DNA of 14,052 bases from Thiotrichaceae bacterium (GTDB lineage Bacteria; Pseudomonadota; Gammaproteobacteria; Thiotrichales; Thiotrichaceae), in NCBI GenBank assembly GCA_026992705.1, contig JALWYT010000258.1:1-14052 (forward strand), given 5' to 3'. This document shows, one piece after another, positions 6,771 through 13,271 of the stretch (the stretch's first letter is position 1; every line of letters starts with the position of its first letter). The position numbers and the translations under genes were made by a program. The notes beneath the pieces were generated by a model that was given only the letters and a program-made list of their open reading frames with translations, searched no databases and was not told where the DNA came from.

Positions 6771-8255
6771 CTAACGCCGGGTTACGCTGGCAATGCCAAA
6801 AACTCCTAGCATTATTGCCATTATAAAACTATCTCCCCAAATAATATAGGGAGTCGATCCTCTAAAGCCTTGTGCTTTAGCGGTAATAATCGTATTTTTA
6901 TACGGAGCAGCAGTAGCAATAATCTGACCTTTTTCATTAATAATCCCTGAGATACCCGTATTGGTTGCTCTTAGTAAATATCGTCCTGATTCTATCGCTC
7001 GCATTCGGGCGATTTGCATGTGTTGCATAGGCTCAATTGAGCCAGCAAACCAGCCATCATTGCTTAAATTGATTAGCATGCTAGCTTGTGGCAGACCATT
7101 GATACTTTCATCACCATAGACATCTTCATAGCAGATTGACATTTGAGCAATTTGTCCAGCAACTTGCAAAGTTGTTTTACCTTGCCCTTTACCAATGCTG
7201 TCATAAGGCAACATAATCCAGTCTTCCATAAAACGTAGATACTCTAAAAAAGGGATATATTCACTAAATGGTACACGGTGCTGTTTAGAATAAATATCAA
7301 TACTACCATCTTTTGTGATTGCCATAATACTGTTATAGGTTTGCTTGGTTTGTGGATTATATGAAAAACCACCTACTAATAAATCAGATTGTTCGATGAT
7401 TGATGCAGCTCGTAATGGTTCAATGACTTGCTCGGCAACTTCTCCAAACCAACCAGGAATTGCAGTCTCTGGCCAGATAATTAAGTCATTATCCCAGCTT
7501 TTTTCAGTCATTTGCAGATACATATCTAGCGTTGGCTGTCTGTATTCTGGTTTCCATTTATTCTCTTGGGCAACATTGCCTTGTAATAAGGCGACTTTGA
7601 TTGGCTTGCCGTTTGGTTGTGTCCAGTGAATAAAATCCAATGCAAATGAAGCAGATAGAACCACAAGGCTTAGGCTTACGGCAATAATACGTTGGCGATT
7701 ATTGGAGCCGATAATCAATAAAACAATTGCCCCAGCCAATAAAGCTACTAGCCAGCTTACTCCTAGTACACCTGTAATGGGAGCGATATGAGCTAGCCAT
7801 GTATCGGTTTGACTTTGCCCTAAACGCAACCAAGGAAAGCCTGTTAAAAACCAACCACGAAACCACTCAACTAGCACCCATGTGGCAGGGTAAATGAGTA
7901 ATAATTTGCTTTGTATTGATTTTTTTCTTGCCCAATACGTCAAGAAACCGAGCGGGATAATAAATGAGGAGATAAAGCTAACAAATAGAAAGCTCAACAA
8001 TAATGCTAGGCTCCAGTGAGCTCCGCCAAAAAAATGCACGCTGTAGTAAATCCAATATGTGCCGGTGCTAAACATGCCGAAGCAAAATGCCCATACCAGA
8101 AAAATATGCTGTTTGCGGCTATCCGCATCCAGTAAAAGATAAAACAAAACAGCAGGGGCAAGGGTGGCAATGATGACCCAATTAAAGGGTTGGTAGGCTA
8201 ACACTAATGCTGTTCCAGCAAGAAAAGTCAGCAATAATTTAATTTTTATATTCAT
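6771..8255 (-). CDS. lnt: Apolipoprotein N-acyltransferase Lnt
   Basis: 494 aa, the usual length. Inner-membrane enzyme that transfers an acyl chain to the N-terminal cysteine of lipoproteins, the last step of their maturation. About six transmembrane segments fill the first 205 residues, including the conserved EWFRGWFLTGFPWLRLGQSQ (130-149). A periplasmic nitrilase-fold domain follows (about 218-462) with the triad E263 (WPETAIPGW), K324 (SKQHRVPFSEY) and C375 (SICYEDVYGD), then the conserved NLSNDGWF and a last helix (about 470-488). It starts 15 nt after corC. An in-frame TAA lies two codons upstream, which limits the start to this ATG or a later codon. The only purine-rich site, AAGG, ends 1 nt before the ATG, which is too close for a normal ribosome site, so translation may depend on coupling to corC. 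Confidence 0.97.
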   Translation of the reverse strand: MNIKIKLLLTFLAGTALVLAYQPFNWVIIATLAPAVLFYLLLDADSRKQHIFLVWAFCFGMFSTGTYWIYYSVHFFGGAHWSLALLLSFLFVSFISSFIIPLGFLTYWARKKSIQSKLLLIYPATWVLVEWFRGWFLTGFPWLRLGQSQTDTWLAHIAPITGVLGVSWLVALLAGAIVLLIIGSNNRQRIIAVSLSLVVLSASFALDFIHWTQPNGKPIKVALLQGNVAQENKWKPEYRQPTLDMYLQMTEKSWDNDLIIWPETAIPGWFGEVAEQVIEPLRAASIIEQSDLLVGGFSYNPQTKQTYNSIMAITKDGSIDIYSKQHRVPFSEYIPFLEYLRFMEDWIMLPYDSIGKGQGKTTLQVAGQIAQMSICYEDVYGDESINGLPQASMLINLSNDGWFAGSIEPMQHMQIARMRAIESGRYLLRATNTGISGIINEKGQIIATAAPYKNTIITAKAQGFRGSTPYIIWGDSFIMAIMLGVFGIASVTRR

Positions 8256-8270
8256 ACCTTAAAATGTATG

Positions 8271-9113
8271 CTAACTTCCCACTAATAAATCCAGTGATAA
8301 GATTCTCCGTCCATCGCTTCGTGTGACTTGAAATAAGAAGTTATCTAACCTCAATTTTTCACCTTGTTTAGGTATTCTACCGAGCTTATTCATTACAATA
8401 CCGCCAATAGTATCAAATAAATCATTCTTTAAATTAGCATTAAAGTATGCATTAAATTCTTCAATTGGCGTTAGAGCATCAACCGTGTAGTGGTTTTCAG
8501 CATGTTGTTTAATATTGGTTTTATCATCAACAAAATCATGCTCATCATCAATATCACCCACAATTTGCTCCAGAACGTCTTCAATCGTAACAATACCGGA
8601 TACGGATGAATATTCATTAACCACTATCGCCATGTGTTTGCGGGTTTTACGAAACTCTGTTAGCAAGCTTTGCAGTTGTTTGCTTTCAGGAATAACGTAG
8701 GCAGGCAGCAATATATCATCAATATCAAAGCTTGTTTCACGTCCAACATAGCCTAGTAAATCTTTAGTGAGCAATATGCCATCAAAATCATCCCGATTTT
8801 CATCATACACAGGATAGCGTGAGTGGCGACTTTGCATGGCTTTTTTGACAAGTTCTTCAAAGCTATCATCACGATGCAAAAAGGTGATATTAGAACGCGG
8901 AATCATAATATCTCTGGCTTCACGCTTCTCAATTTGCAATACGCCTTCAATCATTCCTAAAGAATCGTTTTTTAGGAGTCCCTTTTTGTGAGCATTGTGC
9001 AACTCATCAATTAATTCCTGACGGCTATCAATACACAGGCTGTAACGCTGTTTTAGCCAGCGTTGCCACCACGGGCGTGGCGGTTTATCGGCTTTTGATG
9101 TTTTAAGGTTCAT
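8271..9113 (-). CDS. corC: CorC/YbeX-type CBS-domain protein
   Basis: 280 aa, typical of the short cytosolic YbeX/CorC form without the DUF21 membrane domain. The N-terminal part is basic (KPPRPWWQRWLKQR). Two CBS domains follow, about 70-122 (MIPRSNITFL ... RYPVYDENRDDFDGILLTKDLL) and 137-190 (YVIPESKQL ... HMAIVVNEYSSVSGIVTIED), a tandem that normally binds adenine nucleotides. The CorC_HlyC domain covers about 208-277 (YTVDALTPIEEFN ... DTIGGIVMNKLGRIPKQGE). The family is linked to magnesium/cobalt efflux and, through the ybeY neighbourhood, to ribosome homeostasis. Its first 11 nt overlap the end of ybeY. GGAG lies only 3 nt before the ATG, inside ybeY, which suggests coupled translation. 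Confidence 0.95.
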   Translation of the reverse strand: MNLKTSKADKPPRPWWQRWLKQRYSLCIDSRQELIDELHNAHKKGLLKNDSLGMIEGVLQIEKREARDIMIPRSNITFLHRDDSFEELVKKAMQSRHSRYPVYDENRDDFDGILLTKDLLGYVGRETSFDIDDILLPAYVIPESKQLQSLLTEFRKTRKHMAIVVNEYSSVSGIVTIEDVLEQIVGDIDDEHDFVDDKTNIKQHAENHYTVDALTPIEEFNAYFNANLKNDLFDTIGGIVMNKLGRIPKQGEKLRLDNFLFQVTRSDGRRILSLDLLVGS

Positions 9114-9624
9114 TGTCTCCAGTTACTTCGTTATAAGGGTTCGCAAACCCCAGTTTCCCCAATATTTCAACTTCCAATGTTTCCATGATTTCGGCTTCCT
9201 CGTCCGATATATGGTCATAGCCCTGCAAATGCAACACACCATGTACTAATAAATGTGCCCAATGTTGTTCGAGTGATTTGCCCTGTTGCTTGGCTTCTTT
9301 CTGTAAAACAGGCTCGCAGATGACTAAATCGCCCAAATAGTTATCATCCAATTCATCAAGCTGACTGAGGTCAATATTGTATTCTTCCGATAACTCAATG
9401 CTAGGTTTCTCAAAGGGAAAAGACAGGATATTGGTCGGATAGTTCTTGCCACGATATTCCGCATTTAAGTCTGCACTTTCTTGCTCATCAACGATACGGA
9501 TCAGCAGTGATGGATCATCTTGATAAGCGGTTTGCAGTGCAGCATCTGCCCAGCATTGCAGTGCGGATTCGCTCGGTATCTGCTGATAATGATAGGGATT
9601 TTGCAGCTCAATCAATACACTCAC
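9103..9624 (-). CDS. ybeY: Endoribonuclease YbeY, rRNA maturation factor
   Basis: 173 aa, slightly longer than E. coli YbeY. The zinc motif HGVLHLQGYDH supplies H128, H132 and H138 (HxxxHxxxxxH). The upstream conserved block is LNAEYRGKNYPTNILSFPFE (53-72), followed by LGDLVIC (97-103). YbeY acts in 16S rRNA 3' end processing and 70S ribosome quality control. The start is a GTG that overlaps the TGA stop of the phoH-like gene as GTGA (9621-9624), a standard arrangement for translational coupling. An acidic insert rich in Glu/Asp/Leu (SIELSEEYNIDLSQLDELDD, 75-94) lies between the two conserved blocks and is somewhat longer than in E. coli as I recall it. Confidence 0.97.
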   Translation of the reverse strand: MSVLIELQNPYHYQQIPSESALQCWADAALQTAYQDDPSLLIRIVDEQESADLNAEYRGKNYPTNILSFPFEKPSIELSEEYNIDLSQLDELDDNYLGDLVICEPVLQKEAKQQGKSLEQHWAHLLVHGVLHLQGYDHISDEEAEIMETLEVEILGKLGFANPYNEVTGDNEP

Positions 9625-10625
9625 ACAGCTTCCCCGTGTTCATCATAAGCCTCAACAATTCGCTGCACCAAATTATGACGTACCACATCTTTCGCGGTGA
9701 AATGCGAAAAACTAATACCTTTGACGTTCTTCAAAATCTGCATCACATGCTTCAAGCCAGATTTAACATGGTTGGGCAAATCAACTTGGGTAATATCCCC
9801 CGTTACTACGGCAGTTGAGCCAAAGCCTAACCGTGTAAGAAACATTTTCATTTGCTCAGGGTTGGTGTTTTGAGCCTCATCTAAAATAATAAAAGCGTCA
9901 TTTAGCGTCCGACCTCGCATATATGCCAGCGGTGCGACTTCAATCACATTACGCTCAATTAATTTAGCCACTTTTTCAAAGCCCAACATCTCATACAAGG
10001 CGTCGTACATAGGGCGTAGATAAGGGTCAACTTTTTGTGATAAATCCCCGGGTAAAAAGCCTAACTTCTCCCCCGCCTCAACCGCAGGACGCACCAAAAT
10101 AATCCGCCTAACCTCATCCTGCTCCAATGCCTCAACCGCACAAGCCACCGCAAGATAAGTTTTCCCCGTCCCCGCAGGACCGATACCAAAGCTCAAATCA
10201 TAGCGGCGAATATTTTCAATATAACTCCGCTGCGTTGCTCCCCGAGCTTTAATATAGCCACGTTTAGTCCGAATCTTGACCTCATAATCATCCTCTCGGA
10301 CAAAGCTAGCTTGCTTGCCTCTGTTCTTAAAAAACAAGTGCAAACTTTCAGGGGTGAGAATTTCATGCTGCGTATCATTATATAAATCCAGCAAAATATT
10401 CTGAGTACGCTGAATATCCTCAGGCGAACCCGACACACTAAACTGATGCCCGCGATTCTGAATATCCACACCCATTTGATTTTCAATAATACGAAGATGC
10501 TGGTCGAGCTGACCACAAAGATTTTGCAAACGTTCATTATCATCTGATTCGATGTTAAACCGAATACGATACGTTTTACTATTAGCGACGGCTGTTGCTG
10601 TATTCAAGGAAGGGAATATCTCCAA
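9621..10625 (-). CDS. ybeZ: PhoH-like ATPase (YbeZ)
   Basis: 334 aa. The N-terminal domain (about 18-100, YRIRFNIESDDNERLQNLCG...) is the small RNA-binding-like region of YbeZ. The PhoH P-loop ATPase domain follows, with Walker A GPAGTGKT (149-156, K155), Walker B AFIILDEAQN (244-253, D249 E250), VRPAVEAGEKLGFLPGDL (178-195) and the sensor-like TGDITQVDLP (275-284). YbeZ is a partner of YbeY in ribosome metabolism. No ATG start exists. The reading frame opens with TTG (10623-10625) directly after a TAA. A second TTG at 10605-10607 has GGAG 12 nt upstream and would give 328 aa. I keep the longer form, but the true start is open. It ends in a 4-nt overlap with ybeY. miaB, the usual upstream neighbour, is replaced here by tRNA genes. 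Confidence 0.95.
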   Translation of the reverse strand: MEIFPSLNTATAVANSKTYRIRFNIESDDNERLQNLCGQLDQHLRIIENQMGVDIQNRGHQFSVSGSPEDIQRTQNILLDLYNDTQHEILTPESLHLFFKNRGKQASFVREDDYEVKIRTKRGYIKARGATQRSYIENIRRYDLSFGIGPAGTGKTYLAVACAVEALEQDEVRRIILVRPAVEAGEKLGFLPGDLSQKVDPYLRPMYDALYEMLGFEKVAKLIERNVIEVAPLAYMRGRTLNDAFIILDEAQNTNPEQMKMFLTRLGFGSTAVVTGDITQVDLPNHVKSGLKHVMQILKNVKGISFSHFTAKDVVRHNLVQRIVEAYDEHGEAV

Positions 10626-10773
10626 TTAATGACCACAAAGCCTTAGACTACCGAGCAATGTTAATTTTTGCAAATTGAATAGGGAAAGTCTGTCATGATA
10701 GTAATGAAGTATTCGTGGTAAATAAAACCTACTATTAATTGCCATAAAGTTTTTGTATTAAAAAATACATCAA

Positions 10774-10790
10774 TAGCTTGAAGAAAGCTA
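10774..10790 (-). terminator. Weak terminator candidate after tRNA-Leu
   Basis: On the minus strand TAGCTT and AAGCTA form a 6-bp stem with a 5-nt loop, 21 nt after the tRNA-Leu 3' end. It is followed by TTGATGTATTTTTT, so the T-run is displaced. It may end the cysT-leuZ transcript. Otherwise the phoH-like operon would be read through from the tRNA promoters. Confidence 0.3.
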
Positions 10791-10810
10791 AAAATAAGAA
10801 AAATCTTGAA

Positions 10811-10897
10811 TGGTGCCCAGGGCCGGAATCGAACCGGCACGGTATTTCTACCGAGGGATTTTAAGTCCCTTGCGTCTACCAATTTCGCCACCTGGGC
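10811..10897 (-). tRNA. leuZ: tRNA-Leu (TAA)
   Basis: 87 nt including an encoded CCA (10811-10813). The acceptor stem is GCCCAGG/CCTGGGC with A73. The anticodon loop CTTAAAA gives anticodon TAA (UAA), and the long variable arm (CGGTA...TACCG) is as expected for a class II leucine tRNA. The T-arm GGTTCGATTCC is intact. It is third in the Gly-Cys-Leu series, matching leuZ in E. coli. Confidence 0.97.
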
Positions 10898-10918
10898 GGT
10901 GGGTATTATTGCCAAGAA

Positions 10919-10992
10919 TGGAGGCTGGATCCGGAATCGAACCGGACTCCACGGCTTTGCAAGCCGCTGCATAACCAATCTGCCATCCAGCC
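10919..10992 (-). tRNA. cysT: tRNA-Cys (GCA)
   Basis: 74 nt including encoded CCA. The acceptor stem is GGCTGGA/TCCAGCC with U73, the discriminator that cysteinyl-tRNA synthetase requires. The anticodon loop CTTGCAA gives GCA. The D-arm and T-arm (GGTTCGATTCC) are intact. It lies 21 nt upstream of tRNA-Leu and is probably co-transcribed with it. It matches cysT of E. coli. Confidence 0.97.
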
Positions 10993-11007
10993 CTTTGAGA
11001 TTATCGC

Positions 11008-11013
11008 ATAATA
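11008..11013 (-). promoter_or_regulatory. Possible -10 of a separate tRNA-Cys promoter
   Basis: TATTAT on the minus strand lies about 15 nt before the tRNA-Cys 5' end. The region 17-18 nt upstream is only weakly -35-like. I list it because a terminator separates tRNA-Gly from tRNA-Cys, so a promoter between them would be useful. Confidence 0.25.
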
Positions 11014-11093
11014 GCATTGAAAACGGAGCTTTTCGACATCTTTTTTACAATTAACGAAGTAACGAGCTATTAGTTTGATACTTGATCCAAGAT

Positions 11094-11128
11094 AAAAAAA
11101 GCCCCGAAGCATAAGTTCCGAGGCTTTT
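11094..11128 (-). terminator. Intrinsic terminator between tRNA-Gly and tRNA-Cys
   Basis: Read on the minus strand, AAAGCCTCGGAA pairs with TTCGGGGCTTT around a short loop: about 11 pairs, one of them G-U, with one bulged G. The 3' arm runs into seven T residues. It lies 5 nt beyond the tRNA-Gly CCA, so it should end or attenuate the tRNA-Gly transcript before tRNA-Cys. Confidence 0.8.
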
Positions 11129-11133
11129 AAATC

Positions 11134-11209
11134 TGGAGCGGGAAACGAGATTCGAACTCGCGACCCCAACCTTGGCAAGGTTGTGCTCTACCAACTGAGC
11201 TATTCCCGC
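11134..11209 (-). tRNA. glyW: tRNA-Gly (GCC)
   Basis: 76 nt including encoded CCA (11134-11136). The acceptor stem is GCGGGAA/TTCCCGC with U73. The anticodon loop CTTGCCAA gives GCC. The D-arm AGCTCAGTTGGTAGAGC and T-arm GAGTTCGAATCTC are canonical. It is first in the Gly-Cys-Leu series and has its own promoter at 11222-11250. Confidence 0.98.
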
Positions 11210-11221
11210 GAAGTGGAGCGT

Positions 11222-11250
11222 ATATTAAGAGAGCAAGCTGGTGCTGTCAA
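11222..11250 (-). promoter_or_regulatory. Sigma70 promoter of tRNA-Gly
   Basis: On the minus strand a perfect -35 TTGACA (11245-11250) is followed by exactly 17 nt and a -10 TAATAT (11222-11227). The next bases, ACGCTCC, form a GC-rich discriminator in a very AT-rich neighbourhood. This is typical of tRNA and rRNA promoters under stringent (ppGpp) control. Transcription would begin a few nt before the tRNA 5' end at 11209. Confidence 0.85.
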
Positions 11251-11574
11251 CAACCATTTTCTAATTTTTTTAAATAAATAGTTTAGCTTATGATTTTGTA
11301 CCGATAAATGGTATTGCTATGATAAATCAATAGGAGAAATGTATATTTAATTTATTGCTAATTAAGTAAATTAGTAGGCAGCTGATTTTCTAAATAATTT
11401 TTTTACTCATGGTATATTTAAATTTTACTATATTACTGCATAAAGATTCTTGTTATTCTGCTACTTCATAATTAGCCATGAACAATACATAGTATATGTG
11501 GTCATACTCCAGAGATTTATTTAACAAAAATCTTCTTTATTAATGGTTATAAATATAAGATTAAGGAAATCACT
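11251..11574. other. AT-rich intergenic region upstream of the IalB-family gene
   Basis: No credible gene, although AGGAGAAATG near 11332-11341 opens only a three-codon frame. Two small inverted repeats occur, ACATA/TATGT (11487-11499) and AGATTT/AAATCT (11513-11533). The second sits just before the gene and could be an operator or leader hairpin. No clear promoter could be chosen in this AT-rich stretch. Confidence 0.4.
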
Positions 11575-12081
11575 ATGAAAAAATTATCTTCATTTTCTAC
11601 ACTTTTTTTAGCAATATTTCTAATTTATACACCTGTTAATGCAACACCAAAAGCAGGGACTGTTTATAAAGATTGGGTAATGTCATGCCAACCTATTCCT
11701 AAAATGAACAAGCAACACTGTCATATTGCACAAACAGCAAGTAATCCCAAAACTAACCAATATGTATTGCATACCATGATTGGAAGAATTGTTGGGCAAA
11801 ATATCCCAATTGTTGTTTTTATCATACCTAAAATGTTAGGTAAGGGTGCTAAGTTAACATTGGCTTTTGGACCTAAAATGGCAATTGATTTTAAAGTTGC
11901 AAACTGTGATAAAAAGACAAAAACTTGTAGTGCGGCTTTACCTCTTGATGCTCAAATTAAGAAAGCATTTAAAAAAGGTAAAGTGGCATACTTAATTTAT
12001 AAACAAGGTAAAAAAGATGTAAAAATTCCTATTTCATTGCTAGGAATCACTGCAGGTCTTAAGGCTTTACCTAAAAAGTAA
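11575..12081 (+). CDS. Secreted IalB-family (invasion-associated locus B) protein
   Basis: 168 aa with a signal peptide (about 1-23, ending VNATP). The mature part begins with the family signature YKDW (31-34) followed by C38. Four cysteines, C38, C49, C111 and C118 (NCDKKTKTC), are placed to form two disulfides, as expected for a periplasmic IalB fold. The rest is a short beta-rich protein with VFIIPKMLGKGAKLTLAFG (81-99). It is very rich in lysine. AAGGAA lies 6 nt before the ATG. The family was named from Bartonella, but members in free-living bacteria have no proven virulence role, so 'invasion' should not be taken literally. It has no operon partner. An 11-bp hairpin follows at 12108. 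Confidence 0.88.
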   Translation: MKKLSSFSTLFLAIFLIYTPVNATPKAGTVYKDWVMSCQPIPKMNKQHCHIAQTASNPKTNQYVLHTMIGRIVGQNIPIVVFIIPKMLGKGAKLTLAFGPKMAIDFKVANCDKKTKTCSAALPLDAQIKKAFKKGKVAYLIYKQGKKDVKIPISLLGITAGLKALPKK

Positions 12082-12107
12082 CTTCCTATTCTTAATGTAA
12101 AAAACTA

Positions 12108-12143
12108 CTGATTAAGCTCAAGTATAAAATTAAGCTTAATCAG
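12108..12143. terminator. Long hairpin after the IalB gene, terminator-like
   Basis: A perfect 11-bp stem, CTGATTAAGCT/AGCTTAATCAG, with a 14-nt loop lies 26 nt after the stop. In the plus direction no T-run follows (GAGTGTC). In the minus direction TAGTTTTTT follows, a much better terminator context although no minus-strand gene lies directly upstream. It could act as a bidirectional terminator, a transcript-stabilising hairpin or a regulator site. Confidence 0.5.
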
Positions 12144-12162
12144 GAGTGTCTTAATCGTTCCC

Positions 12163-12218
12163 TCTAATTGTAAATTAGATAAAGAATACTGGCTGAAATA
12201 ATCACACTCTAGTAGTGT
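12163..12218. promoter_or_regulatory. Two palindromes upstream of the kinase gene
   Basis: TCTAATT-GTA-AATTAGA (12163-12179, 7-bp arms) and ACACT-CTAGTAG... closing as AGTGT (12204-12218, 5-bp arms) lie in the region that must hold the promoter of the fructosamine-kinase-family gene. Their operator role is only inferred from position and symmetry. Confidence 0.3.
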
Positions 12219-12311
12219 AAATCTCGTATTTTTAATAGTTAGCCATTTTTATTAGTGTATAGTTGTTGTGAAATAGACCTATTAGCAACACTTCTGGAAA
12301 TAGCAATCACG

Positions 12312-13202
12312 ATGAACGATAATTGGGAATATATCGAGCAGCAGTTAAGCCAAGCTTTAGATACGGATATTCATTTTTCTTCTATTCAACCAGTTAGTGG
12401 CGGTTGTATTAATCAAGCATGGAAAGTCAGTACAAACGATAATCAACATTGGTTTGTTAAAAGTAATCAAAAAGCATTATTAAATATGTTTGAGGCTGAG
12501 TTTTATGGTTTATTGGAGATACAAAAAGCCAATGCTATTTGTGTACCAACGCCAATTCATGTGGGGGTAGTTGCTCAACATTGTTATCTGATAATGGAAT
12601 ATATTAATATGACTGGTCTCCGTCAACCTTGTTTGGCAGGTGAGCAGCTTGCGAATATGCATCAGTATCAGGCAGATCAATTTGGCTGGTTTATGGATAA
12701 TACCATTGGTAGCACACACCAAGGAAATCAGCAAAATAGTAATTGGGTTGAATTTTGGCGACATGAGCGGTTGCATTATCAGCTTGATTTAGCACTACAC
12801 AAAGGGCTTGATCATCAAATTTATGATAATGGCTTTAAACTATCTGAGCAATTAGATGTATTTTTTAGCGATTATCAGCCTAAACCTGCTTTATTGCATG
12901 GGGATTTATGGAGTGGCAATATTGCTTATAATGAGAATAGCCAGCCTGTTGTTTTTGACCCTGCAACTTATTATGGTGACCACGAAGCTGATTTAGCAAT
13001 GACGGAGTTATTCGGTAGCTTTGGGCAGTATTTTTATGACTGTTATCATGAGCATTTCCCCATTGATACGGGCTATTCAATCCGAAAAACTTTGTATAAC
13101 CTTTATCATATTTTAAATCATTACAACTTATTTGGCGGTGGTTATATGTTGCAGGCAAAGAGTATGATTGCACAACTACTTTCTGAGGTTGGATATTTCT
13201 AA
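12312..13202 (+). CDS. Fructosamine-3-kinase family protein (YniA-like)
   Basis: 296 aa from ATG at 12312. An in-frame GTG at 12255 would add 19 residues (YSCCEIDLLATLLEIAIT...) with no family likeness, so I reject it. No strong Shine-Dalgarno is present. The family phosphorylates sugar-lysine or ribulosamine adducts and so helps repair glycated proteins in the cytosol. Visible motifs are PVSGGCINQAW (27-37, nucleotide loop), FVKSN (48-52, likely ATP-binding K50), YLIMEYI (92-98), the catalytic loop LLHGDLWSGN (194-203, D198) and the metal-binding FDPATYYGDHEADLAMTELFG (D216). The length matches the family (about 290). It stands alone and is convergent with the lytic transglycosylase gene. 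Confidence 0.92.
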   Translation: MNDNWEYIEQQLSQALDTDIHFSSIQPVSGGCINQAWKVSTNDNQHWFVKSNQKALLNMFEAEFYGLLEIQKANAICVPTPIHVGVVAQHCYLIMEYINMTGLRQPCLAGEQLANMHQYQADQFGWFMDNTIGSTHQGNQQNSNWVEFWRHERLHYQLDLALHKGLDHQIYDNGFKLSEQLDVFFSDYQPKPALLHGDLWSGNIAYNENSQPVVFDPATYYGDHEADLAMTELFGSFGQYFYDCYHEHFPIDTGYSIRKTLYNLYHILNHYNLFGGGYMLQAKSMIAQLLSEVGYF

Positions 13203-13271
13203 TTATTCAAGGGCTTTCCATCTGTATCAAAGTACTATTGAGATAAAATATTTTAGTGTAAAAATAATTAA

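Noticed and set aside
10661..11178. Overlapping open frames on both strands across 10661-11178
   Set aside because: They run through the tRNA genes, whose structures are complete; the frames are by-products of tRNA sequence.
5141..12310. Shared 13-mer AAATAGCAATCAC at 5141-5153 and 12298-12310
   Set aside because: With AT-rich sequence and this window size, one such match is expected by chance and the flanks do not align.
12255..12311. Upstream GTG start for the fructosamine-kinase-family gene
   Set aside because: The extra 19 residues lie before the family N-terminus and look like non-coding sequence.
13203..13271. Near-palindromic TCAAAGTACTATTGA between the convergent kinase and transglycosylase genes
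   Set aside because: It has a central mismatch and no T-run, too weak to call a terminator.
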